Shown: one piece after another, positions 27,241-38,884 of the stretch
Layout: the number at the start of each line of letters is the position of its first letter
Numbering within the stretch: position 1 is the first letter of the stretch
Source: Hydrangea macrophylla
Taxonomy: Eukaryota; Streptophyta; Magnoliopsida; Cornales; Hydrangeaceae
DNA: 64,000 bases
Assembly (NCBI GenBank): GCA_033977485.1
Contig: CM066983.1
Location: forward strand, 109,397,580 to 109,461,579
Direction: 5' to 3'
Made by a program: the position numbers and the translations under genes
Notes under the pieces: model-generated
Told to the model about the DNA's origin: nothing
The model's input: the letters and a program-made list of their open reading frames with translations, nothing else
Databases searched by the model: none

Positions 27241-27562
27241 GTGTGTGTCAAATTTGCTCTCACAATGGTACCCCTAAGTGACCACATAATGGTCTTTAAC
27301 AACAAGTGTATTATCAAAAAAATATAATAATGTACCACTTATGCCTAAATAAACATTTAAGCATATAAGAGTGTTATTATTAGCATGTAATAGGAGTAAT
27401 TTTATACTTTTATCAATTTTCCGTGAACTTTAACGGAAAAAGTGACTGTTTCACTTTAGTCCAAACCACAGGGGGTATTAGTGATAAAATTTAAAGTACA
27501 GGGGAATATTTGATAAAAGGCCTAACCACAGGGGGTGTTTTTGTAATTAATCCTTTTGATTT

Positions 27563-28565
27563 TAGAAGCTTCCAAGACATTTTTTTTGGTCGGAGCAACA
27601 AAAATCGGCAACAACTTACGACTTCTACTTCTTTCCTTAACAAAACTTGAAACACTATCCTTGAAATTCTTGTTATAGTTTTTACTTTTTTATTTTCTTC
27701 TTCTTCTTATTATTATTATTATTATTATTATTATTTTGATCATTTGATGTAGAGGTCTCGTAAGGGAACATAAGGGCTAGGGCATAGGAGAAGGGACACT
27801 GTTCGAACTATGATATGAGCGTGTCATGAAGATACCAACTAGCTAAGTTAAGTCGTTACCCGAAATTGCCCATATTGAAATTCTTTTTTACCTTAACCTT
27901 TTCAACTTCTCACAATGAACCGCATGTTTATCGAGGTTTTTTTTTCCTTTTCCCTTTGTCATGGTACTTCCTTGGAATTGAGCTGTCATTCGTTTCAGTT
28001 GTCATTCGATTAAATGAATATCCATTGCAGATTATGCGTGAGACTTTTCATCTCATAGGGCTCTTCCCTATGTATATATTGAGAATAATGCGATTTCGGT
28101 ATAATTGTTGAGGGCATGTAGTTCAAATGTTTGGTTTTCAGATTTGAAACTAAGTAAACGATAATACGTTTCTTTGTTACTTATTTGGTTGAAATGTGAC
28201 CAAGTGATTATATTAAGTGATAAAGAGTTTGACAATTAAGTCCCTTCAAGATATTGGTTCGATGTTCAAGCCTTCCCCTCTCCCATGTCATCCGATTTTT
28301 TTTTTTTGGGTTTTAAAATGTGGAATGAATTTTGCATACCCATTAAAATTTTGTGAAATTCAGCCATAATACATAAAAAGAAAATATGCGGGTTTCCCAA
28401 ATTTGCTTAAAATATGCCCTGCCTGACTCTATACTAATTTATTGCAACTACTCATATTTTGTGTACTGAACTTCTTATTTTTTTCCTTTTGGGTGCAGAA
28501 CTGGGGACAATATTGTTATCTTTAACAAAACTGAAACTTAATTGAAGCTATTGCATATGTATTAC
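27563..28565. other. Intergenic stretch with (ATT)n microsatellite
   Basis: An ATT run lies at about 27706-27735. A B-box-like GGTTCGATGTTCAAGCC occurs near 28255, but there is no convincing SINE structure. No gene is seen. Confidence 0.5.
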
Positions 28566-28864
28566 TAAATTGTCACGACCCATTCCACTATGTGCGGAAA
28601 TAGGACACGTGGCACGCCACCAAAGCTCAATCAATTCATTAAAAGATTATAACATTGAAAAATAAACTTAAAAACAATATTGAGTATTCAAAATTTTTTA
28701 GAAACAATACCCTTCAAGTTATAAAATCCGTATAAAATTGAAAACGTAATCATATTTTGAAACGAATGAATTTATGTTATAAGGGGTCCCAAAGATACCC
28801 TAAGAAACAATTAAAATATTTAAATAATTTCTGAAAATGGTAGAAAAAGATTACATACAAGGGG

Positions 28865-28903
28865 AGTTCGACTGGTCGAAATACCCCGCTCGTCCCGTCG
28901 AAT
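28865..28903. repeat. Palindrome cassette in copy C
   Basis: TTCGACTGGTCGAA at 28867-28880 (one base off the palindrome of copy B) and CCGTCGAATGACC at 28895-28907. CTGCAGAA is at 28931. It is about 295 bp from the LTR 3' end. Confidence 0.8.
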
Positions 28904-29995
28904 GACCCTTAACAAAATTCTCCACAAATGCTGCAGAATTTGCTAAGGGTCACTCAACCCTCACCTCTTTCATAACTCCAAACACCCTTACATAATCCCA
29001 TACTCTTCCAACTACAGCAAGACTTCAAGAACATCATTAAAATATATTAATCCACAAAACAAAATGATAACAGAACAAGCTACGGCTTGTTTGGCTCGAT
29101 TACAAAAGTATCAAGTATATCCATTCAAAACGCGAAAATTGACAAGTTAAATATTCAAAATGTGAATCCATTAATTTAGAAGAAGTTTTACAACACGTTA
29201 CAACCTTACAAAATCATTTCAAGGTCCAAAAGCGAAGTTTATAGTCTTAACTTTTCAAAATTACATTTTTTTATCAATAGAAAGAAAAAACAAAAATATG
29301 TACAAGAGAAAGATCCCCGTCGTCCCCACAGTTTCACTTTTTACGCTTCTTCTTTCCTTTCTTCTTATTGCCTGTAATGGAGAAAAACTCAACTGCTCAG
29401 CTATATGCTGAGTGCACAATTCTAAACATATACTTGTATGATAATTCATGTTTTAAGATACCAAAATACGACAAATTAGTCTCTAGGGAGAGTGGTACGC
29501 TTCCATCCGGTAAATGAAATTGATGCCGTGGAAGGTCTTCCTCTTACCACGCATTCATTGCCCTAGCTGGGCCTTCTCCCAAACCATGCACTGTGCCATG
29601 GATGGGCCTTTCTCCAAATCAGGCACAACAACTATCTACATTACAATCCTCAAACATCGAGAAGCTTACCCCCGGATGGAATTGCACGAAACCCCCCTCT
29701 CCCATTTCACTCACATAGACACATAACATACTCATATAATCACATATACATGCTTTTTATACATTTTCACGTGCACAATTAACGGGCCTAATTAATACAC
29801 GAAGTCCGGATCCAAAATATCAAGTTAGATATCTAAAACATGTAAATTCCCTAGAAACCATAAGGCTAGAATTCATACCTCGTGCAAACATCCTATAACT
29901 TTAAGGGAAGTACTGAAGTACTAGGGGACGGATTAAATGTCGAATCTCTGATCTCAAGCGATTCCTACAAGTATACATGTGTGTAATACCTATAA

Positions 29996-32133
29996 TGTAG
30001 TAACCCGTGTTTTCATGTTTAAATTGACGATTTAGACTTCGTGTGCGATTTTAGCGAAAATTGGTCACAGGGGTATTTTGGTCATTTTTTCAATTTTATA
30101 AGTCATGAACTAAAAATATATTTTTTTTGGGAAAAGTTGCGTGAGATTAAATGATTTGGTATTCATGTTGGAAGTTAAGATTTTTCGAGTTATATTATTA
30201 AATCTAATATTTTCTCTTTTAATTTTAACAGTAGCAGAATTTTGTTTTCAGATTTTTGTTAGGAAAACGAAGGAAATTTAAGATTCTGCCCGCGTTGTCT
30301 CAAGCAAAACTCGATTCTGCACACTTTTCGTCTAATGCAATTTTCTCAGATTCTGCACCGTTTGGGCAGAAAATGAGGATTTCAGTAGCAGTTTTTAGAA
30401 TGCTACCAATTAATTAGAAGTTAGTGGATTGTTAGGCCAATGTCTCTAAGTGGAGTTATAGGTGCATTAGTGTATGTTTACATCATCTTGCATATTCCTT
30501 ATAAACTACCAACTAATTAGAAGATAGTGGGTTGTTAGGCCATTATGCTTGGTTATTTATACACTAATATTAGTGGAGTTATAGGTGCATTAGTGTATGT
30601 TTACATCATCTTGCATATTCCTTATAAACTACCAATTAATTAGAAGTTAGTGGATTGTTAGGCCATTATGTTTGGTTATTTATACACTAATATTAGTGGA
30701 GTTATATGTGCATTAGTGTATGTTTACATCATCTTGCATATTCCTTATAAACTACCCATTAATTATAAGTTAGTGGTTAATAAGTGGATTGTTAGGCCAT
30801 TGTCTCCAAGTGGAAGCTTGGCTATTTATACACTCACATACTCTCTCAAACACACACATTCTACACTTCTAGCATAGAGAGCTTGAAAGAGTCACACATA
30901 GAGAGATTTATATATATATATATATACACAATTATAGATATACATACACCTCGAGTTAGAAGAAGAAGAAGAAGAAGAGAAGTGTTTGGGAGTTGCTCAA
31001 CATCATTTATAGGTACCGGGTTGTGTACAATATGCTTTCTAAATTCTCCGGAGTATTTCTTTGTTATCTCTACTTGTACTCTTTTTGCAGTTATGTTGTG
31101 TTTTCATTTGGAATCAATGAGTATGTGTTTATTGCTAAGTGCTATGGGACTAAAGGGTCATGAGCAAGGAGCACCTACCAACAGTCCAACAGGCCTCAGG
31201 GATTGTTAGGCCAATGTCTCTAAGTGGAGTTATGTGTGCATTAGTGTATGTTTACATCATCTTGCATATTCCTTATAAACTACCAATTAATTAGAAGTTA
31301 GTGGTTAATAAGTGGATTGTTAGGCCATTGTCTCCAAGTGGAAGCTTGGCTATTTATACACTCAAATACTCTCTCAAACACACACATTCTACACTTCTAG
31401 CATAGAGAGCTTGAGAGAGTCACATAGAGAGATTTATATATATATATATACACAATTATAGATATACATACACCTCGAGTTAGAAGAAGAAGAAGAAGAA
31501 GAAGAGAAGTGTTTGGGAGTTGCTCAACATCATTTATAGGTACCGGGTTGTGTACAATATGCTTTCTAAATTCTCCGGAGTATTTCTTTGTTATCTCTAC
31601 TTGTACTCTTTTTGCAGTTATGTTGTGTTTTCATTTGGAATCTATGAGTATGTGTTTATTGCTAAGTGCTATGGGACTAAAGGGTCATGAGCAAGGAGCA
31701 CCTACCAACAGTCCAACAGGCCTCAGGGACCGACGTACTGGAGACGGGTGAGGTGAGGTGAGGTGTCTCTTGCTATGTGATCAAGAGGAACCTGGTATGA
31801 TGCTATTGGTATGAGCGTTTGGCTAGTGTGAGCAGTTGGGTTGTGAGACTGGTCAATTGATTTGATATCATTCTATGTATTTGATTGTCATTATCCTTTT
31901 GAGCCTTTATTATTCATGTCATATTGTATACTTCCCGGTATGGTTTTTAGATGCAGGCAGTGCCGGTAACCGAAGCCTAGAAGGGAGATAAGGTTAAGGA
32001 TGATATAGGAGATCCGTGGAGAATATGGACCTGCTGGGAGTTTTAAAGAAATTTTGTATTTTTATTTTAAAGAATCAAGTGTGATTTATTTAATTTTTCA
32101 ATGGAAATACGCTTATTTTTGCGGGGCGTCACA
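29996..32133 (+). repeat. 5' LTR of the 243-bp-internal element
   Basis: 2138 bp. It is 562 bp longer than the 3' LTR because a block including the TATTTATAC promoter-like region and the GGTACCGGGTTGTG segment is duplicated (about 30780-31205 and 31318-31740). Confidence 0.9.
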
Positions 32134-32135
32134 AA

Positions 32136-32148
32136 TGGTATCAAAGCC
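32136..32148 (+). other. Primer-binding site (tRNA-Met type)
   Basis: TGGTATCAAAGCC lies two bases after the 5' LTR. Confidence 0.88.
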
Positions 32149-32360
32149 TGTCCCCAGCCGGAAATGTAGGACTAAGTCAAGGTTAGATAGTCTACATCGC
32201 CTGGGAGGAATCAGAGAAGGTTGAAAAAAAAAAAAAAAAAAAAAATTTTTTTTTATTTTATAAAACAAAATATGCTATATTTGTTTTAAACATTATTTTA
32301 AGAAATTTACGAAGTTATTTACCAAATGCTTTTATCTCTAGATTTCGGGACGAAATCTCT

Positions 32361-32376
32361 ATTAAGGAGGGTAGAT
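32361..32376 (+). other. Polypurine tract
   Basis: ATTAAGGAGGGTAGAT ends directly at the 3' LTR start. Confidence 0.85.
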
Positions 32377-33952
32377 TGTAGTAACCCGTGTTTTCATGTT
32401 TAAATTGACGATTTAGACTTCGTGTGCGATTTTAGCGAAAATTGGTCACAGGGGTATTTTGGTCATTTTTTCAATTTTATAAGTCATGAACTAAAAATAT
32501 ATTTTTTTTGGGAAAAGTTGCGTGAGATTAAATGATTTGGTATTCATGTTGGAAGTTAAGATTTTTCGAGTTATATTTAAAATTAAATCTAATATTTTCT
32601 CTTTTAATTTTAACAGTAGCAGAATTTTGTTTTCAGATTTTTGTTAGGAAAACGAAGGAAATTTAAGATTCTGCCCGCGTTGTCTCAAGCAAAACTCGAT
32701 TCTGCACACTTTTCGTCTAATGCAATTTTCTCAGATTCTGCACCGTTTGGGCAGAAAATGAGAATTTCAGTAGCAGTTTTTAGAATGCTACCAATTAATT
32801 AGAAGTTAGTGGATTGTTAGGCCAATGTCTCTAAGTGGAGTTATAGGTGCATTAGTGTATGTTTACATCATCTTGCATATTCCTTATAAACTACCAACTA
32901 ATTAGAAGTTAGTGGATTGTTAGGCCAATGTCTCTAAGTGGAGTTATAGGTGCATTAGTGTATGTTTACATCATCTTGCATATTCCTTATAAGCTACCAA
33001 TTAATTAGAAGTTAGTGGATTGTTAGGCCAATGTCTCTAAGTGGAGTTATGTGTGCATTAGTGTATGTTTACATCATCTTGCATATTCCTTATAAACTAC
33101 CAATTAATTAGAAGTTAGTGGTTAATAAGTGGATTGTTAGGCCATTGTCTCCAAGTGGAAGCTTGGCTATTTATACACTCAAATACTCTCTCAAACACAC
33201 ACATTCTACACTTCTAGCATAGAGAGCTTGAGAGAGTCACATAGAGAGATTTATATATATATATATATACACAATTATAGATATACATACACCTCGAGTT
33301 AGAAGAAGAAGAAGAAGAAGAAGAGAAGTGTTTGGGAGTTGCTCAACATCATTTATAGGTACCGGGTTGTGTACAATATGCTTTCTAAATTCTCCGGAGT
33401 ATTTCTTTGTTATCTCTACTTGTACTCTTTTTGCAGTTATGTTGTGTTTTCATTTGGAATCTATGAGTATGTGTTTATTGCTAAGTGCTATGGGACTAAA
33501 GGGTCATGAGCAAGGAGCACCTACCAACAGTCCAACAGGCCTCAGGGACCGACGTACTGGAGACGGGTGAGGTGAGGTGAGGTGTCTCTTGCTATGTGAT
33601 CAAGAGGAACCTGGTATGATGCTATTGGTATGAGCGTTTGGCTAGTGTGAGCAGTTGGGTTGTGAGACTGGTCAATTGATTTGATATCATTCTATGTATT
33701 TGATTGTCATTATCCTTTTGAGCCTTTATTATTCATGTCATATTGTATACTTCCCGGTATGGTTTTTAGATGCAGGCAGTGCCGGTAACCGAAGCCTAGA
33801 AGGGAGATAAGGTTAAGGATGATATAGGAGATCCGTGGAGAATATGGACCTGCTGGGAGTTTTAAAGAAATTTTGTATTTTTATTTTAAAGAATCAAGTG
33901 TGATTTATTTAATTTTTCAATGGAAATACGCTTATTTTTGCGGGGCGTCACA
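32377..33952 (+). repeat. 3' LTR of the 243-bp-internal element
   Basis: 1576 bp, nearly identical to the corresponding parts of the 5' LTR, indicating a recent insertion. It contains a 103-bp tandem repeat (starts at 32811, 32914, 33017, with a longer last unit at 33131) and a TATTTATAC box at 33169. An 80-codon frame after GAAGTGTTTGGG recurs in each copy but lacks an ATG start. Confidence 0.9.
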
Positions 33953-34879
33953 TATAATTTTCTTTTTTATTTTATGTAAGTTCTAATTTTCGGAATGTAC
34001 TCGCCAGACTGTATTTCTTATCTTTCAAATTTCGTAATATTAATACGTAATTTAAATTCCCGGTGTCAATTAATTTTATTAAAGCAGTATATATTATAAT
34101 TATAATATTTATATTATGTTTTATTTTATTGCACGTTAATTAGACTCGGACTGTATTTAGATCCAGACTGGAATTTACACACGAACCCGTAATTTTACCT
34201 GTGTTGCACGTACTCCGAGAGTGCGCGCAATTCGAGATACGTCACATCAATCATATCGGTCAATCCCTTGAATTTGGAAAAGCAACCAACCATCAATCCC
34301 CTCTCACACTCAACCTCCATACCTCCCCAACAACCCCCATCACTCCCTGCCAAATTCACATGCGTGTGTGAGAGTGCAGTGTGTGAGTATAGTGTGCAGT
34401 GAGAGCAGTGTGTGTGCAGTGATATGAGGGGTGTGTAGTATGGTGTTGTGCTTGTGTGTATAAGTGTATGTGATTGAGTGTAAGTAAGTGAAGTGATCAT
34501 GAGAGTGTATGGTGTTTGAGTGTATGTGTGTACAATATGTAAGTATGTGTGCCGTGTGTGTGTGTAGTGGAGTAAGTGGTATGAATGGTGTGTTGACTGC
34601 TTGTGTGTGAGTGAACACATATGCTATGCATGTGTGTATGTAGTTATATTTTATATATAATAAATAACCACCATTTCCCCTATAAATACATACTACTCCT
34701 CCTCATTTGAGGGTGACCCAAAAACAAAACAAAGTAGAAAGAAGATACAAGGGAGAATTAGCCGAGAGTGAGAGGAGGAAAGAAAAGAAAGCCCGCCCCG
34801 ATCCGCACTGCAACCCCGACCCTACAGTGAGTTTCTAACTCACTCGGTATACTAGATTAATGCATGTATTATCTTCATT

Positions 34880-35038
34880 TTATTATTATATCTAGGAAAT
34901 ATTGTGCTTAACATGTGGTGTCCCTAACCTAGGCCCGTATTATCAGTCTGTTTTTATTATTATTATATTGTTAGTAATTTCTGGTTGATACCATGCTTAA
35001 ACCAGTGGTACCGGACTAATGCCCGTGTTATGTGTTCC

Positions 35039-35075
<37 letters not shown>

Positions 35076-35158
35076 TTAATTATTATCATAGCCCAGTAAA
35101 ACTCATGTTTAACATATGTACCTCGAAGTTTATGTCCATCTCGTTATTCTGCGAATAA

Positions 35159-35210
<52 letters not shown>

Positions 35211-35650
35211 TCGGTTAGAACACATGCTTAATATATTATACTAAATTAATGACCGTATTATATCGCCATTACTAGTATTATTATGATTATTATTATTACT
35301 ATTATTATTATTATTATTGTTTATTCTAAATGAACATCCTGCTTTAATATGTTGTACCCCGGAGATTAATGTCCATATTATCATTCTGTGAATAATAATA
35401 TTATAATAATTATTATCCTTATTATTATTATTATGATCCAATAAACCTCATGCTTCAATGGGTTGTACCCAAACATATTAATGTCCGATTTATTATTATT
35501 CTGTTTATTATTTATAGTATTATTATTATTATTATTATTATGATTGTTTATTATTATCAGATGATTTACCTCATGCTTTAACGTGTTGTACTACGAGCTT
35601 AAGACTCGTACTATATTTCAAGATTAGCACATGTTTAATTAACTTGTACC
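34880..35650 (+). repeat. Degenerate tandem repeats linked to (ATT)n runs
   Basis: A unit of about 110-180 bp (CATGCTTTAA, GTGTTGTACC, ATTAATGTCCGTATTAT, TTCTG, then an ATT run) recurs about seven times. Each unit ends in its own microsatellite of different length. Confidence 0.75.
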
Positions 35651-35834
35651 TCGTGCATGTCATATGAAACACCTCACGTAGAAGTCAGTGTCGTAACGTC
35701 AAGTCGACGTGTACGGGTATAGAGTCGGACGGTCGCGGAGACCAAGTCCGTATGCATTTGGAGTTATGTGTAGTCGATCGCGGAGGTCCGAAAGTTTATA
35801 TGTAGTGAGTCGGTACTACCAAATAGAATTACAA

Positions 35835-36125
35835 GATCGCATGTCAGCGATAATTGCTACTATGACCACGGAGAGGCAAACACGATAGCAAAGTAACCAT
35901 GTTGATAAGAACAAATCGAGAAATGAATAAACACGGTTAGCGTCTAAGGCGAGATTACTGCTGCGGTCACGAAGACCAACGATAGTAAAGTAACCGTTTC
36001 GCAAATCGGCGATGATATTCATAAGGCAAGGTCCCGGGGACCTAGAGTACTTGGTTAGCTTGTAAAGCGAGATTACTACTATGGCCACGGAGAGGCAAAC
36101 AACGATAGTAAAGTAACCATAGCTC
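35835..36125 (+). repeat. Three ~115-bp tandem repeats
   Basis: The unit contains GCGAGATTACT, TGGCCACGGAGAGGCAAAC and GATAGTAAAGTAACCAT. Copies are at about 35845, 35950 and 36069, with extra GGTCGCGGAGACC-like words upstream (35728, 35776). Confidence 0.75.
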
Positions 36126-36402
36126 GACCCACTGGGCGAGTCACTCTAAGCCAACGACGTTATACTGGTAATGTAACAAAGTCAAGTGAATCAGATGTTA
36201 AGTCGAGTGAAGTCGAATATATCGATGATGCATAGTTCACGCACGGTCTCAATATAATTCATTCAACGGTCACAACTATTCACTATGTACTTTCGGATAC
36301 GTGTTTTTATTAAGAGTGTTCAGTTAGGACGCTCACTTAGCTTTTATTAAAGCTAACGACATACTACGCCCTGGACATTCCCACTTCTAGGCTTCACATG
36401 AT

Positions 36403-36528
36403 ATGACTACCCGGAGGAACACTACCCGAAAGAAGCCTATGAAGAGGAAGCCTTCGAAGGGGAAGCCTACAACGATGAAGGTTACGACTATGCCAGTTAG
36501 AGGCGCAACTTCAAGGAAGAAGACTTAG
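36403..36528 (+). CDS. Short basic open frame inside an LTR, doubtful
   Basis: An ATG-initiated frame of 41 codons is rich in Lys, Arg and Thr, with KKP, KRKP and KGKP in a row. A frame two bases later is also free of stops from 36402 to 36500 and reads as acidic/aromatic repeats (KEAY, EEAF, GEAY, EGYDY). The shared 15-18-bp DNA period produces both. I recognise no family. It is either a chance product of the repeat or a remnant of a coding segment, and expression is unsupported. Confidence 0.25.
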   Translation: MTTRRNTTRKKPMKRKPSKGKPTTMKVTTMPVRGATSRKKT

Positions 36529-36958
36529 TTGTCCCTTATAGATTTTTGTCCAGTTATACTAAGTTGTAAATTGGCGTCACACGCCTTCACTTAATGATCT
36601 TACATTTTCTTTTGTCCTTACATGTAAAGATGTAAACGGCGTCCAACACCTTAATCTCTTTCGTTATTTTATCTTTTGAAACCACAAACTCTGATGTAAT
36701 AGTTAGTAACCTTTTGATGTATATATTTAGTTTATGCTTCCGCTTAAGTTATTCTTTTGTTATCTAGTGTGTTGTGGACAATTAGTTAATGTAACTAGTC
36801 ATAGCTTACGGACCCAGAAAGAAAAATTTTAATTTCCTCCTAATTTTTGCTACTCCGGGACGTGACAATGTGTTTTCCCTAAATTCTTAGAATTAGAGTT
36901 TCCGTAAAACTTAACCAAATATGGCCTTGACTATTAAAACGAGGCCCTTATCTCAAGG

Positions 36959-37479
36959 CAGAGACGGAACTAAGAATGTAGATTAGAGGGGGCGAAGACA
37001 TACGGGGGTTCGGGGGCAGTGCTCCCGAAAAAAAAATTTGGTGCTTATTTATACATTTTTAATAATGAGTTAAGAAAAGATAATGAGATAAATATATAAA
37101 GAGAGATAAATACAAATAATTTGAATCAACAAGGTATAAAGCAATTTGGGGTGGAGCAATTTGTAAGTTAAATTTAGAATTTATATTTATAAACGCACAC
37201 CCAACTTTTTCAAATCATGCATATACACATAAGTTTTTTTTTTTAAAAAAAATCTAAAGGGGGCGGGGGCGGGGGCGGGGGGTGGAGAGTGTGTATACTT
37301 AACTTGTATTTTCGAATAATACTAGTATAATTAAGAGTTTTTTTTTCCCCAAATCTAGGGGGCGGGGGCGGGGGGTGGAGAGTGTGTATACTTAACCTGT
37401 ATTTTCGAATAACACTAGTATAATTAAGAGTTTTTTTTCCCCAAATTTAGGGGGTGTGGGGTCTCTAAATCCATCATTG
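36959..37479. mobile_element. hAT-type MITE, 521 bp
   Basis: It starts CAGAGACGGAAC and ends AAATCCATCATTG, with 8-bp flanks TCTCAAGG and CCTCAAGG (one mismatch) and G-rich subterminal words (GGGGGCGGGGGCGGGG). A ~100-bp internal tandem duplication carries GTGGAGAGTGTGTATACTTA twice. No transposase. Confidence 0.82.
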
Positions 37480-38149
37480 CCTCAAGGTGTTCAAATCTGA
37501 AAGTTGGTGAAAAACAAACGGGTAGAAGTCTGTCAATTTGCGTCGGAATGCTCTAAGCAATAAATCCCCTCTTGATTTAAGTTTTTAGAAAACTTGAAGA
37601 AATGAAAATATCTTAAGTCTCCTATATATATGCACGACTCTCGAAAATTATGTTTAACTGCCCACGAGTTTTCAAAACTCCTAATTATCCCTCAAAACAT
37701 CTTACACATCTAATTCATTATTTCACGAGTGAAAACTATAAATTATAAAAGTTTTCGTCTAAATTTCATTTGTTGCCGAAATTACATTCTGAAATCTAAT
37801 TTCGTGGAATTTCTAGATAACCTATATTTTATTGAACGCATCCTATCGGTTATCGTTAAAACAATCAAAATGATCTTAATCAAGATCCAAAGTATAAGAA
37901 AATACCTAAAACATGTAAATTTACTATTCACATATACCAGATATATTAAATAATAATTAATCACATAAATGTCATTTAAAACGTACTAATGCTTCATGAA
38001 ATTTACCAACTCCCCGTGTTCTCAATTGACACTCCACGTTGACTCACAATCAACCTCATCTCAATTATCAAATGACATTGATAATATTCAAGCAAGTTCG
38101 TTTATGTATTTGAAAGAATAAATTTTCCCAGAACGAGTTTGACATAAAT

Positions 38150-38536
38150 AATATTTCTACGTATCTAAACAAAGTGCATTCAGTAATACTTTTTATTAAA
38201 TTTTTGACTAATTTTTTTTTTTATTATTAAGTGATACATTATCATACACAATAAAAAAGAATAATTTAATTTTCAACACTTCTGGGTTATCAAAGAGGCC
38301 CTATGTCACGTGTTTATTAGAGGTGTAAGAAAAATCGATGGACCGAATTTTGTAAAAATACACAACCTTAAAAACCGACCGAATTAACAAAATCCGACCT
38401 TCTTCGATCGATTTTAAGACTTGAAAAAATGGAACCAATTTCACCCCAACGATTTATATCTATCATTAGTCATTCCAGATTCGAAGTTGATCGGGCTTTT
38501 CAGCAATACTCGAGCCCAGCTCTCACGTACGCGTAC
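38150..38536. other. Upstream region with hAT-like relic
   Basis: AT-rich DNA with a G-box core CACGTG at 38307. TTAGAGGTGTAAGAAAAATC followed by repeated ACCGACCGAA words at 38315-38420 looks like a decayed hAT terminus. Confidence 0.4.
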
Positions 38537-38549
38537 TTGGGCCGGGCCC
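38537..38549. promoter_or_regulatory. Site II-like GGGCC motifs
   Basis: TTGGGCCGGGCCC sits about 165 bp before the TATA box. GGGCC/GCCCA elements are common in promoters of plant housekeeping and organelle-related genes and bind TCP factors. The assignment is from the motif only. Confidence 0.45.
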
Positions 38550-38701
38550 TGGCCTCGAGTAGGCTAGCGGGCCAGCAAACCAACCCATTGCTTTGCATCT
38601 CTGATTCTCTCTGTCTCTCTCTCTCTTAACATCCGAGCCAGTGGCCACGCCTAGGGCACGTATACCACATGAGTCCTATCCGCTCTACCATTTTCTCTCT
38701 C

Positions 38702-38709
38702 TATAAATA
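38702..38709 (+). promoter_or_regulatory. TATA box of the CP29-like gene
   Basis: TATAAATA lies 175 bp before the ATG and is followed by a pyrimidine-rich CTCTCTC leader. Transcription would start about 30 bp downstream. Confidence 0.7.
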
Positions 38710-38884
38710 CCTTGAGGTCCTTGACCCTTCTGTTTGTGAAAGACTCTCTCTCTCTCTAGAAATATCATACTCCGTAGTATAAAATACCCCCCCTCCCCTT
38801 CCCTTCACCCTCTTTCTACACTCTGGCGCTCGAGTCTTTTGAAACCTTATCTGCTTAAACACTCTCTCCATTACATACACAGCC

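Larger units (their letters stand above)
24367..27553. mobile_element. MULE-type non-autonomous element, split by a solo LTR
   Basis: It starts GGGTTAATTATAG and ends TGTAATTAATCC, with the perfect 9-bp target duplication TTTTGATTT (24358-24366, 27554-27562). The inverted repeats run about 300 bp inward. Without the LTR insertion it is about 0.9 kb and has no transposase. The left arm contains three copies of a GTTGGCGATATATTA / T-rich unit joined to CACACA runs (24716-24850). Confidence 0.9.
29996..33952 (+). mobile_element. LTR retrotransposon with a 243-bp internal region, nested at level 3
   Basis: Perfect 5-bp duplication TATAA on both sides (29991-29995, 33953-33957). Two LTRs start TGTAGTAACCCGTG and end GGGGCGTCACA. 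The internal region (32134-32376) has only a PBS (TGGTATCAAAGCC), a poly(A) run and a polypurine tract. Just before the tract, GATTTCGGGACGAAATC resembles the end of pol in Ty3/gypsy chromoviruses, so gag-pol has been deleted. It could move only with help from another element. Confidence 0.92.
29982..36867 (+). mobile_element. Solo LTR, gypsy-like, family 4, nested at level 2
   Basis: It starts TGTAATACC and ends CTCCGGGACGTGACA with the perfect 5-bp duplication ATGTG (29977-29981, 36868-36872). A further element is inserted only 14 bp inside its left end. Its own sequence is about 2.92 kb and includes (ATT)n runs, two sets of tandem repeats and a pyrimidine- and GT-rich block (34360-34640). 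A TATAAATA-like box is at 34681-34686. No gag-pol coding was found, so a solo LTR is the best reading. Confidence 0.8.
28571..38144 (-). mobile_element. Solo LTR, gypsy-like, family 1 copy C, carrying nested elements
   Basis: The outer ends are TGTCACGACCCATTCC (28571) and GAACGAGTTTGACA (38144), flanked by the perfect duplication TAAAT (28566-28570, 38145-38149). Subtracting the nested LTR (6886 bp plus duplication) and the hAT MITE (521 bp plus duplication) leaves about 2.15 kb, the same as copy B. The LTR was a pure solo LTR before the nest was built. Confidence 0.88.

Noticed and set aside
28200..28310. B-box-like GGTTCGATGTTCAAGCC followed by a T run
   Set aside because: No A box at the right distance, no poly(A) tail on the same strand and no flanking duplication.
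30985..33570. Open frame of about 80-108 residues found three times (30883-31209, 31509-31751, 33328-33570)
   Set aside because: It is part of the duplicated LTR block; the shared part has no ATG of its own at its start and no family motif, and its recurrence is explained by LTR duplication.
34195..34620. 141-residue Thr/His-rich minus-strand frame
   Set aside because: It comes from GT-rich low-complexity DNA within a solo LTR.
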